NCBI RefSeq assembly: GCF_012516315.1
Contig: NZ_CP051185.1
Location: 2,717,403 to 2,781,402, forward strand
Origin: Limnospira fusiformis SAG 85.79
GTDB lineage: Bacteria > Cyanobacteriota > Cyanobacteriia > Cyanobacteriales > Microcoleaceae
Direction of reading: 5' to 3'
DNA length: 64,000 nucleotides
Both the position numbers and the translations under genes were made by a program. The notes under the pieces were generated by a model. It had not been told where the DNA came from. It ran no database searches and worked only from the letters and a program-made list of their open reading frames with translations. Below are positions 53,074 through 62,736 of the stretch, piece after piece; the first letter of the stretch is position 1, and each line of letters opens with the position of its first letter.

Positions 53074-54519
53074 TCACTTCGCAGATAAAGGGCTAGTTGG
53101 GGAAACTTCCCTGGGTGAGATAATATGGCTAGTAGCCTGTCCGACAAAACTCTGTAATGTTGACAACTGCTGGTTATTTTGGAATACGGACTTGAGGGTA
53201 TTTGAGAAGGACTCGATATTTAAGGAAAAGTTGTTTCCGGTTTCGCAGGTTTGGAAATACTCAACTAAACTCAAGCCAGCAATGCGAGTTAGATAAGCCG
53301 CCGTGACACCTTGAATAACTCCCCCAGCCACATAGGTGACGGTGTTAGTTTTGAGGAGGGTTGTTAAGGTTTTGGTGGATAACTCGACCAAGCCTAGTTT
53401 TACCATTTGGGAACCGAGAGTTTTAGCGAGTTGCTGTGCTTGTTCGAGGGAAAATTGGCAACCGTAGACTTTCCCTAAGTCTAGCACTAACTGAGAAGTA
53501 ATGGCAGCGGTGGCGAGAAGGTCTAAGGCGGGGACTGGGTTAGCAAAAGCAGCAGCAGCAGCGACCCATTGATATTGTTCTATGGTGGGGATGGCTTGCT
53601 GGCGGCGAATTGTGTTTAAATGGGTTTTAACGGTCTGCTGAAGTGCGATCGCTTTTCGGTAGGTGGTGGCCACAACTAAAGCCTCACCTGTCTCGGTCAA
53701 AAGGCGATCGAGATTTTCGGTAAGTGTTTCCATTTGCGGTAATGGTGTTTCCATCCATTCTTGAACGGAATTTTCATCCTGGTATTGGCGGACCTTAATG
53801 GGACTCGGAGAAGCGGAAATACCAATGATATCAGTCGCCGCCAATTGGTTAGCCATGGTTTGGCGCAGTTTTTCTAAAACGACTACCTGATGTTCCAAAG
53901 GACATTGGTCTTGTTTATTCCAAACCAATAGGGTGCGTTGGCGATCGCACAAATTCCCAAGGGTTTTATATTCAGGTTCAGTCAGATCACCATCTACCAA
54001 AAAGACAACTAAATCAGCGGTTAGCAAATGATCCGAGGAGTCCGGGTCAACTTCCGTAATAGTTAAATGTTTCTGAGTCCAGGTAGTGGTTTCTAAAACT
54101 GTTTTTAAGGAAGTTTTCCCAACTTGTGGTTTCCCGGTAATAGCCAGGTATAAATCTTGTCTATCAATAGCTGTGTGTAAGTCAGCCACTTGCTTTCGCC
54201 AATCAGCCAGAGTCGGTGAGAGTTCATTTCCCACCCGGATAGTTTCCGCTTGAGTAGCTAACTGATCAATTAAGGTTTCCGTTTCCTCAATAGCCGCTTG
54301 GGTCACTTCCCGACTAATAGGGGGGGAATTTTTCGTGTTCTGGTCGGACTGAGGAAGTTTTCGCTGTAGCCACCAGAGACCACCGCCTAAAGCGATCGCC
54401 CCAAAAATTGCTGTTTCTCCCAATTCCACCGCCGACTCACCCACTGTATCCCACAGCCAGAGAACCACAGATAACCCAATACCACCAACTAAGATGGGAC
54501 GACGCAAGTAATCAACCAT
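53074..54519 (-). CDS. Membrane GTPase of DUF697/YcjF type
   Basis: A 481-residue protein with two hydrophobic N-terminal segments (about 9-25 and 35-52), then a GTPase domain: Walker A AITGKPQVGKTS at 126-137, LVVFLVDGDL (G3-like, Asp retained) and NKQD (G4). The C-terminal 200 residues are a DUF697-like helical domain rich in Ala (VAAAAAFANPVPALDLLATAAITSQLVLDLGK). Cyanobacteria carry several such small GTPases; their role is unknown, possibly in membrane or envelope maintenance. It diverges from the phosphodiesterase gene. Confidence 0.85.
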   Translation of the reverse strand: MVDYLRRPILVGGIGLSVVLWLWDTVGESAVELGETAIFGAIALGGGLWWLQRKLPQSDQNTKNSPPISREVTQAAIEETETLIDQLATQAETIRVGNELSPTLADWRKQVADLHTAIDRQDLYLAITGKPQVGKTSLKTVLETTTWTQKHLTITEVDPDSSDHLLTADLVVFLVDGDLTEPEYKTLGNLCDRQRTLLVWNKQDQCPLEHQVVVLEKLRQTMANQLAATDIIGISASPSPIKVRQYQDENSVQEWMETPLPQMETLTENLDRLLTETGEALVVATTYRKAIALQQTVKTHLNTIRRQQAIPTIEQYQWVAAAAAFANPVPALDLLATAAITSQLVLDLGKVYGCQFSLEQAQQLAKTLGSQMVKLGLVELSTKTLTTLLKTNTVTYVAGGVIQGVTAAYLTRIAGLSLVEYFQTCETGNNFSLNIESFSNTLKSVFQNNQQLSTLQSFVGQATSHIISPREVSPTSPLSAK

Positions 54520-54593
54520 ATCCGTTAATTTGCCATAACCCTGCTTCTAGTTTAGATCAAAACTGAGAGTTCTGCATGATAAAGTATTAGATT

Positions 54594-55676
54594 ATGGTTC
54601 TAAAATTTCGATTTGCGATCGCCAGCGACTTACATATTGCCCTTCCTGAGACCATTTGGGATCATCCTCAACGCTTTCATTTAGTGGAAGTTAGCATTCC
54701 GGCGCTAGAACAGGTCTTTAAACATCTGGAAAAGCTGGATATAGACTTTCTGCTGCTACCGGGAGATCTCACCCAACACGGGGAACGGGACAATCACGCT
54801 TGGTTAAGCGATCGCCTAAAAAACCTACCCTATCCAGCTTATGTAGTTCCTGGAAACCATGATGTACCTTTAGCCGTAGGGGAAGGGTCCCTAATTGGTT
54901 TATCCGAGTTTCCCGAATACTATCCCCACTGCGGTTATCAAGACAGGAGTTGTCTGTACTACACCTGCGAATTAACCTCGGGAGTGCGCTTAATTGGTCT
55001 CAATTCCAATTGGTTTGATGAACAGGGAAATCAGATCGGATATGTGGACGAAAAGCAGCTAGATTGGCTGAAAGGTGTTTTGGCTAAATCCACCGATGAA
55101 TTGGTGTTAGTGATGATTCACCACAATATCATTGAACACCTACCCGGACAGTCTACTAACCCCCTAGGTCGGCGTTATATGTTGTCGAATGCTCCCCAAT
55201 TGTTGGAGGTTCTGGAAGAGGGGGGAGTTAAGTTAGTTTTTACAGGTCATCTCCATGTACAGGATATTGCTCAATGGCGGGGAGTTTATGATATCACTAC
55301 CGGTTCTTTGGTTAGTTATCCTCACCCCTACCGTATCCTCGATTTTTCCAGGGATGATCAGGGTCAACAGAAGCTGGAAATTGAGTCGCACCGCATTGTC
55401 TCAGTTCCCGATTTTCCTGACTTAGCAAGTATTTCTAGGGAATGGATGGGCGATCGCTCCTTTCCGTTTATGATGAGGTTATTAATGGGGCATCCCCTAG
55501 GTCTTTCCCAATTAGAAGCCGAGGAGTTGGCCCCCCGTCTGCGCTATTTTTGGGCGGATATTGCTGGCGGTGATGCCAGGTTTGATTTTCCTGACTTCCC
55601 CCCCCAACCGCGACAGTATTTTGAGGGGTTTACTGCCAGTGAGGCGATCGATAATCAGACAATTTTACTGTTATAG
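54594..55676 (+). CDS. Calcineurin-like metallophosphoesterase (CpdA-like)
   Basis: A 360-residue dinuclear-metal phosphoesterase. The five motifs are complete: ASDLHIA, LPGDLTQHGERDNH, VPGNHDVPL, VMIHHNIIEHLPG and FTGHLHVQDI. The arrangement, with a long C-terminal region after the GHLH motif, resembles class III cyclic-nucleotide phosphodiesterases such as CpdA, but the substrate cannot be read from sequence. No signal peptide is present. Confidence 0.88.
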   Translation: MVLKFRFAIASDLHIALPETIWDHPQRFHLVEVSIPALEQVFKHLEKLDIDFLLLPGDLTQHGERDNHAWLSDRLKNLPYPAYVVPGNHDVPLAVGEGSLIGLSEFPEYYPHCGYQDRSCLYYTCELTSGVRLIGLNSNWFDEQGNQIGYVDEKQLDWLKGVLAKSTDELVLVMIHHNIIEHLPGQSTNPLGRRYMLSNAPQLLEVLEEGGVKLVFTGHLHVQDIAQWRGVYDITTGSLVSYPHPYRILDFSRDDQGQQKLEIESHRIVSVPDFPDLASISREWMGDRSFPFMMRLLMGHPLGLSQLEAEELAPRLRYFWADIAGGDARFDFPDFPPQPRQYFEGFTASEAIDNQTILLL

Positions 55677-56071
55677 GCAATGTCATCAGAATATGGGAAT
55701 GTGGGTATTCTATGCTCACCGACTACAAGGGAGTCTCAATCTATAGCAATAGGCGATCGTGTATTCATGACAAAATGAGAGAGAGGTTATAAGTTAGAGG
55801 CTAGAGGGTAGACACAAAGGGGATAGATTGAATGAACAATGGTCAAGTATCGATTTTCCTGCCTACCTTCTTCGGCGCGCTATAGATTTAGGCTTGATTG
55901 TTAAATAAATTTGAATTTGAGTTGCTGTTGACTCCCCCCCATGGGTCAATAGATGGTCACATACCCTACTCAAATATGATGGCTTGTTTGTATAAAAGAA
56001 GAATAGATTTGGGAATAAGCCTAAAGACTTACTGCTTACTTTGTTGATGATTAACTCGAAAGCCCTCGACT
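55677..56071. other. Intergenic region, nothing recognised
   Basis: The 395 bp contain scattered short repeats and one HIP1-like site but no gene or clear RNA structure. GTTTGTATAAAAGAAGAATAG at about 55985 may be part of a promoter for the small gene at 56072. Confidence 0.4.
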
Positions 56072-56302
56072 ATGACCACCAAAGCTCATACACATCACTT
56101 ACCAGTATCTTCTGGGTTCGGTTACGGAAAGCACCCTGACTTCAAATTGTCCGGCTATATACGCCAGGATAGACTGCAAAGGTTGTCTCAAAAAGGGATT
56201 ATAATTACTACCTCAGAACTTGATGAGTTTGATGCTTACACCCAGAAAATTCGTCGTCAGTTATTGATATTAAAAGCTACATCGGTATCTTCTATGGATT
56301 GA
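56072..56302 (+). CDS. Small conserved hypothetical protein
   Basis: A 76-residue soluble protein with a His-rich start (MTTKAHTHHLPVSSGFGYGKHPDF) and a helical C-terminal half (LDEFDAYTQKIRRQLLILKAT). I do not recognise the family. It is isolated, with 395 bp before and 526 bp after, and the composition is like that of genuine genes in the window. Confidence in it being translated is moderate. Confidence 0.5.
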   Translation: MTTKAHTHHLPVSSGFGYGKHPDFKLSGYIRQDRLQRLSQKGIIITTSELDEFDAYTQKIRRQLLILKATSVSSMD

Positions 56303-56828
56303 AAAACTGTCCGGTTTGACTGCGCGAGACTGTCAAGGGACAGCATTTGACTTGATACTATCGTGATCGGAAAATGGCAACTTTGACTATAAGCTACCCC
56401 CAGGAAATTTATATAAGTCTTGGTTATTGTTGGCGATTGGTTAGATACAAATAACAAAACCTTGGTGAATTTATGGAGTGAAAATGATTATCATTCTTGC
56501 CCCAACTAGCCACGAAAATACGCCACTTGACAGCCCTTGAACAGGATGATAGAGTAGAGTCTATAGGTTAAAGTTAGTCTTCGTGTGGGTAAAAGCAGTT
56601 ATTGAGTATCTGTGGCTACCAGGAAATAACCTGAAACAGCTATATTGCCGTATTTAATATGAGGTAAGCAGTGGGCGATCGCCTGAGTGAAATTTGCTGG
56701 CGAGACACGAATATTGTTTTAAGCCCCAGAGGCAGGGGTTGACAAAATAGCAAAAATGTGCATAGTGCCAGGATGCCAGTTTGATAGGTAAACTTTAGGA
56801 TGCTTTTGTTTTTGGTGAAGGGTAATTA
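56303..56828. other. Gene-free region with putative mtnX promoter
   Basis: No gene is visible in 526 bp. TTGACA at 56739-56744 and CATAGT at 56761-56766, spaced by 16 bp, form a plausible sigma-70-type promoter 62 bp before the HAD phosphatase gene. Otherwise only short AT-rich sequence is seen. Confidence 0.4.
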
Positions 56829-57461
56829 ATGAAACCAGTTGTTTTCTGTGACTTTGACGGGACAATTACAGCAGAGGAGACCTTTGTGGCGATGCTAAAG
56901 CAATTCGCACCGGAGGCAGCAGAGGAGATTATCCCGAAACTATACACCCATGAGATCAGCTTACGTTCAGGGGTGCGAAGGATGCTAGAATCAATACCCT
57001 CGAGGGCTTATGGAGAGATTATCGAGTTTTCAAAAACTAAAGAAATGCGTCCTGGACTGGTGGAATTAATAGACTTTCTGGATAGCCAAGGAGTGCCGTT
57101 GGTGGTAGTATCGGGGGGGATTCGGATTATGGTAGAAACAGTATTAGGAGAATTAGTTAATCGGGTCGCGGGGATTTATGCGGTGGATGTGGAGACGGAC
57201 GGACCGAATTTGCGGGTATATTCAGAGTTTGAAGGGGACACAGAATTACTAGCAAAAGTGCGGGTAATGGAGTTATATAAAGGTGACCCGAAAATTGCGA
57301 TCGGGGATTCGGTAACGGACTTAAATATGGCGATCGCTGCTCCGGTGGTATTTGCGCGCGATCGCTTATCTGAGTATTTAGATAAGCAGAAAAAGCCCTA
57401 TATAGCTTGGACAGATTTCTTAGATATTCGCGATCGTCTCCGAGAAATCTGGAATGCTTAA
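56829..57461 (+). CDS. mtnX: HAD phosphatase, MtnX-like (methionine salvage)
   Basis: A 210-residue HAD enzyme with DFDGTIT (nucleophile D8, acid D10), VVVSGG as motif II and GDSVTDLNMAIAA as motif IV. The order and length match 2-hydroxy-3-keto-5-methylthiopentenyl-1-phosphate phosphatase (MtnX), which acts in methionine salvage after RuBisCO-like or related steps; phosphoserine phosphatases are close relatives and cannot be excluded. It is followed after 30 bp by the patatin gene and may share its transcript. Confidence 0.82.
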   Translation: MKPVVFCDFDGTITAEETFVAMLKQFAPEAAEEIIPKLYTHEISLRSGVRRMLESIPSRAYGEIIEFSKTKEMRPGLVELIDFLDSQGVPLVVVSGGIRIMVETVLGELVNRVAGIYAVDVETDGPNLRVYSEFEGDTELLAKVRVMELYKGDPKIAIGDSVTDLNMAIAAPVVFARDRLSEYLDKQKKPYIAWTDFLDIRDRLREIWNA

Positions 57462-57491
57462 TGAATCCCATAATTAACAGGAGTTTGACAA

Positions 57492-58502
57492 ATGGCAGAG
57501 TTTACCAGAGTTCTCTCTATTGACGGTGGTGGCTTGCGAGGATTAATACCCGCCGAAATTTTGGTAAGTGTCGAGCATAAAATTCAGGAAAAAACTGGCA
57601 ATCCTCAAGCTAGACTCGTCGAGTATTTTGATTTATTTGCTGGGACAAGCGCCGGGGGAATTATGACTTGTCTTTACCTATCTCCCGACCTACAAGACCC
57701 CACTAAACCCCGATGCTCTGCGGAAGAAGCCAGGAACTTTTTTTACCAAAATAGTCGTAATATCTTTTACCAACCTTGTAGCCACGCCATCAAAAACTTT
57801 TGGGGACTGTTAAACGAAAAATACTCCCATGAGAAATTCGAGTTAATGATGCAAAACTTTTTTGGGGACTTAAAGTTAAGCGAGTTATTAAAACCATCCT
57901 TAATTTGCTCCTATGAAATTTCTCGGAGAAAAACCCACTTTTTTACTCAACATGATGCGGTAGTCAGTCCTAGTAAAGACTATTATGTAAGAGACGTAAT
58001 TCGCGCCACCTCAGCCGCTCCGACTTTTTTCAAGGTAGCCGCAATTAGGTCTTTAGGTGATGAAATGTATACCTGTGTTGATGGGGGAGTGTTCGCCAAT
58101 AATCCAACCTTGTGTGCTTATGCGGAAGCTCGTAGCAAACTCCCAGATAATCCCACCGCTAAAGATATGGTAATTTTATCTTTGGGAACTGGGGACGTGA
58201 AAAAGGGATATCCTTATGAACAGGCTAGAAATTGGGGTCAGTTTCAATGGTTACTTCCCCTGTTTGATATTATTATGACCGGGGTGGCGGAAACCGTAGA
58301 TTATCAAATGAGGCAAATTTATGATGCTACTAGAAGTCCTCAACAGTATCTGAGAATAAATACAACCCTGACGGATAAAAATATGCTACCCATAGATAAG
58401 TCATCTGACGAAAATTTGCAGGCTATTCGTCGTGTCGGTCAGCAATTGGCTGAGGACTATAGTGAGGAATTAGATGCAATTGTTGATTTATTGCTAAGGT
58501 AA
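57492..58502 (+). CDS. Patatin-like phospholipase
   Basis: A 336-residue lipid acyl hydrolase with the Ser-Asp dyad: the oxyanion loop DGGGLRG at 11-17, the nucleophile S53 in GTSAGG, and DGGVFANNP around residue 197. There is no signal peptide or membrane segment. Bacterial patatins serve in lipid turnover and, when paired with a CD-NTase, in CBASS; no cyclase or other immune gene is adjacent here, so a housekeeping role is more likely. It begins 30 bp after mtnX. Confidence 0.9.
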   Translation: MAEFTRVLSIDGGGLRGLIPAEILVSVEHKIQEKTGNPQARLVEYFDLFAGTSAGGIMTCLYLSPDLQDPTKPRCSAEEARNFFYQNSRNIFYQPCSHAIKNFWGLLNEKYSHEKFELMMQNFFGDLKLSELLKPSLICSYEISRRKTHFFTQHDAVVSPSKDYYVRDVIRATSAAPTFFKVAAIRSLGDEMYTCVDGGVFANNPTLCAYAEARSKLPDNPTAKDMVILSLGTGDVKKGYPYEQARNWGQFQWLLPLFDIIMTGVAETVDYQMRQIYDATRSPQQYLRINTTLTDKNMLPIDKSSDENLQAIRRVGQQLAEDYSEELDAIVDLLLR

Positions 58503-58526
58503 TGGAGGGATTGCTCTTAATTGCCT

Positions 58527-59411
58527 CTATTTTAAGCCTAAATGTTCCATCACTCCAGAGATAGCATTCATGCGTCTTGACTGATCATGTCTGACACAGG
58601 ACTTAGCATCTATGGAATATGGACAAATAGGAGGATGAGCCAAAGTTGTCTGCTCATAACTGCCATTGATTTTAAATGAGTTGACTCTGGCTGAGAGGAT
58701 AGCGTCAGTTCCCTTTTTTCTTCCGCGTAGTTCAGAAGCGTATAACTGAGGAAATTTTGCGCCGAAATAGGGACTCTGATTCCATAAATCTATCGCATTG
58801 ATAAATCCTTCTAAATGTGAGTTAGGATTAATTCCGACTTCCCTAAATTGCTGTTCAATCACAAAGGACCGTGATCTGAGGTGTTGTAGACACCATTGGT
58901 TAGCCTCCTGTAGGGTTCCACCCCGTCCGTGGTTACTGCAAAAACCTTTATTTAGGATGCCAGTAGCTGGGTCAAAATGACCGGCAATTAGAGAAGTTCG
59001 TCTTCCATTGGTCTCGCAGTTTCCTTCGGCGGCACAAATTGATAAAGCACCGAGACTGTTTAAATCTGCAAATAGGGTATTCAAGGGAACATGAACACCA
59101 GAGGAATGACCGAGTAGCCAACGGTGACTAATCTGCTGAAACTTAGTCGCTTGAAGCTTTTTGTCGATTTTATTGGACTGTGAATTAACCAAAGAAACGA
59201 CATCTTTTTCGATTTTAATTTTGGCTGAGTAGATAGCCAAAAATCCCAAAAAACCTACCAGAAACCAAGTAATTCCTGTCACGGTGGGGTAATAATTGAT
59301 TCGGTAATTAATCCGCCTTTTTTGACGAGAATTTAGCTGATGATAACGGTGGGTGTTGATGTATTTACCTGATGGAAGTTTATGCTTGAAAACAGCACGA
59401 TTTTTCGCCAT
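58527..59411 (-). CDS. Membrane-anchored protein with Cys-rich extracytoplasmic domain
   Basis: A 294-residue protein with a strongly basic N-terminus, one transmembrane helix near residues 48-65 (ITWFLVGFLGFLAIYSA), and an extracytoplasmic domain. It contains several cysteines (CAAEGNCETNG, GFCSNHGRGG, NQWCLQHL, PPICPYSIDAKSC) that could form disulfides. The segment ICAAEGNCETNGRRTSLIAGHFDPATG faintly resembles cyanobacterial lysozyme-like cell-wall proteins, in which a Glu follows the A(A)EG start; this is tentative. Convergent with the patatin gene. Confidence 0.7.
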   Translation of the reverse strand: MAKNRAVFKHKLPSGKYINTHRYHQLNSRQKRRINYRINYYPTVTGITWFLVGFLGFLAIYSAKIKIEKDVVSLVNSQSNKIDKKLQATKFQQISHRWLLGHSSGVHVPLNTLFADLNSLGALSICAAEGNCETNGRRTSLIAGHFDPATGILNKGFCSNHGRGGTLQEANQWCLQHLRSRSFVIEQQFREVGINPNSHLEGFINAIDLWNQSPYFGAKFPQLYASELRGRKKGTDAILSARVNSFKINGSYEQTTLAHPPICPYSIDAKSCVRHDQSRRMNAISGVMEHLGLK

Positions 59412-59872
59412 AACTAAAAATCAAAAATTCCTAAATTTATGAAGCTGACAACTTGAGGCTTTTCATAATCTATGGAGCCTTCAATATTGACAAGATGCAC
59501 AATCAAATGTTCAATTGTTTTACATGGTTTTTATCCCCGTTTATAGTGAATTGAGTGGCTATGATGGTGGTTATCATCTAAGGGAAATAGGCTTAGGATA
59601 GGCTCTGAACACCACAACAGACTCAAAAAGCCTTCATAATATATCACCTGTTTTGAGTTATTGAAAGGCTAAGTTTCCTTGATCCCTGATGTTAAGTGTG
59701 GAAATTTTCCTATTATTTAAGGCTTCTAGCCGATCGCATTAGTTTTTGGGAACCGATAAAATTTATGTCTTAGGGAAGAAACAGACCCAGGGGTTGGTGA
59801 CGGCGGGATATTGCCAAAAATGCTAAATTGCGGTTTGATAATATAACTCCCAATAACTCATAGATAATCAAT
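59412..59872. other. Intergenic region, nothing recognised
   Basis: The 461 bp between two divergent genes are AT-rich with no gene or clear structure. Promoters for both flanking genes must lie here, but no strong -35/-10 pair stands out. Confidence 0.4.
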
Positions 59873-61753
59873 ATGGGAACTGAGCGCAGCTACCAAACCC
59901 TACCCTTCTATTGGCATCGCGATACCTTGGAAAACGATCGCCGATGGTTAGAATCAATTGTTCGGAATACCGCTCCGTTTTCAGACGCTTGGACGAAAGC
60001 TCGCATTGTCCAGCTTGGCTACCCATATCCCCCCAATACCAAACCCGGGACTGTGGAGGGACTGCCGACCTATGGGGGTTACACTTCCGAAGCAGAGATC
60101 GCCTCGGTGTTGCGATCGTCTTGTAACCTCCTGGAATACCCAGGCTTTGAGACTCAGGTAAATGAGGATTATGTGATCCGCACTCTCAATAGTTGGCATA
60201 ATCGAGAATTTACTCAGGCGATCAGTCGCAACTTTGAAGTTTATGCCGATCGCTACCATAGCAATATTTTTTTAGTGGTCAGCACCGCCCCGAGTTCCCT
60301 AAATGTTGACCGCCAATTACCCAGTCGCGATCGCTTTCGTCCCCTGTTCAATATCGCTGAACTAGGTCAGATGATGCGCTTGGCGAATTTTAATCGCATT
60401 ACCCTCCGTACCCACGGCTATGCCACCCCCCCAGAAAGGTTCTACCCCGCTTTTGTGAATGAGGCGGAGTCTCTTTCCCTCAAAGGACCCATTAATCAGG
60501 TGGGAACCTTGGAAGAAAAAAGTGTCTATATCGGCTATCACTGGCCGGGAGAAAGACCGATTTTGAGTCCCGGTCTATGGACTGACCCTTTCCGCTATTG
60601 GGGGATTTCTTTAAAGTTTCTCGTAGGTCTGGCTCTCGCAGCTTTTGGGGGCGGCTCTGTGTTATATTTTGTCCTAGGCTTATTAATAGCCCCCCTGTTG
60701 ACAATATGGGGAATTAAACCGATTGTTGATTCCCTGTGGCAATGGATAACCTGGGATGCTCTGGCTGGTTTAATTAGCCAATGGCTGTGGGTGGCTTTTA
60801 GCGTGTTTCTTCTGTGGCTATTCCTATTCCAGTTGCTGCGGATTGTCGTCTATCAGCGCGATCGCTATCGCATTATTCACTACGGCGCACCAGACCTAGC
60901 AGAGTTCTTCTGGCGACTTGATAAGGCGCTGGGAGATAATCCCTATGCTTCTATGCCTTTTTTACCGGGGGAACAACCGCGATTATCCCCCCTCCCTACC
61001 TTGAACGTTAATCTGATTGGTCATAGCATGGGCTGCCTATTGGTGGTTAATGTTCTGCGAATTCTATCCGATCGCTTTGGGAAAGAGGATCGCTTAGTTC
61101 AACAAGGCAATGATATGGGGGAATACTTGCGCCTTGACCGCTTGATTTTATCTGCTCCAGATATCCCCTTAGAATTTTTGCGGGAGGGACGCAATAATTA
61201 TGTGCGATCCGCTATTCTCCGCTGTCGGGAAATTTATTTGTTTTCTAGCGATCGCGATCTCGTCCTGCGTTACCTTTCTGTTTTGGGTAATTGGTTTAGT
61301 GAACCCAGCGTCGCTATGTCTGGCTTACGCTTGGGAAATGTTTACCTAAAAACAGTTAAAACACATGATGACCAAGAGGAATATCGACCATTTATTCGGA
61401 TTATGGTCAATTCTCAGGCTGCCGTTGAACCTACCTCCGCTTATGATTTGTTTGAAAAGTTTAACTACTTCGACTGTTCCCAAATGTCTAAGATCAATGG
61501 CGTTAAATGGAAGTTAAACGCCGGGACGGCTTTACCCATAGATTTAGTAAATGCCCTCTTATACTTTGCTAATAAAATTGATGTTCACGGCGCCTATTAC
61601 TGGGTTGATACTCCCAGTTTTGAGATTATACAATTTCTGATTACCCGCTATGAACTCTCTCGGTCAGATACTTTAGCCACCATTTACCAACTCATTGAAA
61701 ATACTCCTATTCGTTTTCGTCCCAGTCAACCCTTTTCTAAGCCCAATGTTTAA
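59873..61753 (+). CDS. Membrane alpha/beta-hydrolase (putative lipase)
   Basis: A 626-residue protein. An N-terminal soluble part of about 235 residues is followed by two or three transmembrane helices (about 245-330, including LKFLVGLALAAFGGGSVLYFVLGLLIAPLL) and a C-terminal hydrolase domain with the nucleophile elbow LIGHSMGC (S385). ILSAPDIPLEFLR is typical of the DUF900-like alpha/beta hydrolases. The combination suggests a membrane-associated lipase or esterase acting on an unknown substrate. It stands alone, with a gene-free region on each side. Confidence 0.78.
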   Translation: MGTERSYQTLPFYWHRDTLENDRRWLESIVRNTAPFSDAWTKARIVQLGYPYPPNTKPGTVEGLPTYGGYTSEAEIASVLRSSCNLLEYPGFETQVNEDYVIRTLNSWHNREFTQAISRNFEVYADRYHSNIFLVVSTAPSSLNVDRQLPSRDRFRPLFNIAELGQMMRLANFNRITLRTHGYATPPERFYPAFVNEAESLSLKGPINQVGTLEEKSVYIGYHWPGERPILSPGLWTDPFRYWGISLKFLVGLALAAFGGGSVLYFVLGLLIAPLLTIWGIKPIVDSLWQWITWDALAGLISQWLWVAFSVFLLWLFLFQLLRIVVYQRDRYRIIHYGAPDLAEFFWRLDKALGDNPYASMPFLPGEQPRLSPLPTLNVNLIGHSMGCLLVVNVLRILSDRFGKEDRLVQQGNDMGEYLRLDRLILSAPDIPLEFLREGRNNYVRSAILRCREIYLFSSDRDLVLRYLSVLGNWFSEPSVAMSGLRLGNVYLKTVKTHDDQEEYRPFIRIMVNSQAAVEPTSAYDLFEKFNYFDCSQMSKINGVKWKLNAGTALPIDLVNALLYFANKIDVHGAYYWVDTPSFEIIQFLITRYELSRSDTLATIYQLIENTPIRFRPSQPFSKPNV

Positions 61754-61845
61754 TAGGTTTTGCTAATTTCTCCGGTGAGATAGATTTGATTTTCTCAAGA
61801 ATGTTAAGAATTAATACAATTTAATTGCCAATTGCTCGCCAAAAG

Positions 61846-62022
61846 TTGACGAGATTATAGGGGTTGTGGTATCCTAAAAGAAATGGATCCCAAGGGCTTA
61901 CCCTGTCTATATGCAAAAATAAAGGCTACAACCCCTATCCTGTCGCGATTAAAATTATTCTCTGACCAAAAGATTAAGCTGGCGATGCACGAGTTTTCGC
62001 GCTAAAGTTGGCCAGCCTTTTT
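61846..62022 (+). ncRNA. Candidate small RNA with promoter and terminator
   Basis: TTGACG (61846-61851) and TATCCT (61870-61875), spaced by 18 bp, precede a gene-free ~140-bp stretch that ends in a stem GCTGGC (61978-61983)/GCCAGC (62011-62016) followed by a T-run at 62018. Near the 5' side, ATAGGGGTTGT (61857-61867) is matched by ACAACCCCTAT (about 61929-61939), an 11-bp perfect inverted repeat. It does not match a known RNA that I can recall. The promoter overlaps the left arm, so the exact 5' end is unclear. Confidence 0.35.
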
Positions 62023-62129
62023 AGGGGTATTGACAAAAACGCCATTTTATGATATTTGCATTAATCAAAGTATGCTAAAGCAGCAGCGATCAAGGAATAG
62101 GGAAGTAATGATTGATGGTTAATTACCCA

Positions 62130-62669
62130 TTATAATTGGGATGACATTTTCTGCTTAAATTGTAGGAGAAATTTAAACCACAATTGAGCAGGTTTATCGT
62201 AGAATGTAAAGATATCACCGTAGGCAATTCGGGAGTTACGATGATGTTGCCAATGTCTTTCTGGGGTGGTGATACAGAGAAGTTTACAGATGTAGTTTAT
62301 GGTGTTGGGTGTAGTCCATGTAGTGGGGGAAAGATGACGAAATTGTACATGAGATTGTGCTAAAACTAAACCCAGGATAGTACCGGTGGGAGAAATCGAC
62401 CCAAAGATAGGTAAAAAGAGGAGATAGGGAAAGGCGGCTAAGAATCCAGTAATTAAAACGAGGGGATTTTGGGTAGCGATCGCATAGCGAATAAAACTGC
62501 GGTTATGGCTATGATGAACAGCGCCATGATATTTCCCGAAAATATGTTCAGGGACATGATAGAAAAAAGTTGAGATGAAATCCCCGGTCAATAGTAAGAC
62601 CACGGCTATGAGAATAATCTTGATAACGGTCACGGCTTCACCCTCAGAATTTGCGGCTAGTGTAACCAA
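62130..62669 (-). CDS. Sterol desaturase/fatty acid hydroxylase superfamily protein
   Basis: A 179-residue membrane di-iron protein. The histidine clusters KYHGAVHHSHN and PERHWQHH match two of the usual boxes, with a further FRHLSPTTW. It is shorter than classic family members, with about four hydrophobic segments. Cyanobacterial relatives hydroxylate or desaturate lipids or carotenoids (for example CrtR/CrtW-like groups), but the substrate here is unknown. It diverges from the methyltransferase gene at 62737. Confidence 0.8.
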   Translation of the reverse strand: MVTLAANSEGEAVTVIKIILIAVVLLLTGDFISTFFYHVPEHIFGKYHGAVHHSHNRSFIRYAIATQNPLVLITGFLAAFPYLLFLPIFGSISPTGTILGLVLAQSHVQFRHLSPTTWTTPNTINYICKLLCITTPERHWQHHRNSRIAYGDIFTFYDKPAQLWFKFLLQFKQKMSSQL

Positions 62670-62736
62670 TAGAGATTAAATTTAATTAATAGTTAGGTTA
62701 AACTTGAGAATCATCTAGGATAGGAGAAATTTAGGG

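Noticed and set aside
57492..58502. Patatin as a CBASS effector
   Set aside because: No CD-NTase, Cap2/Cap3 or other immune gene is adjacent; the neighbour is an MtnX-like phosphatase.
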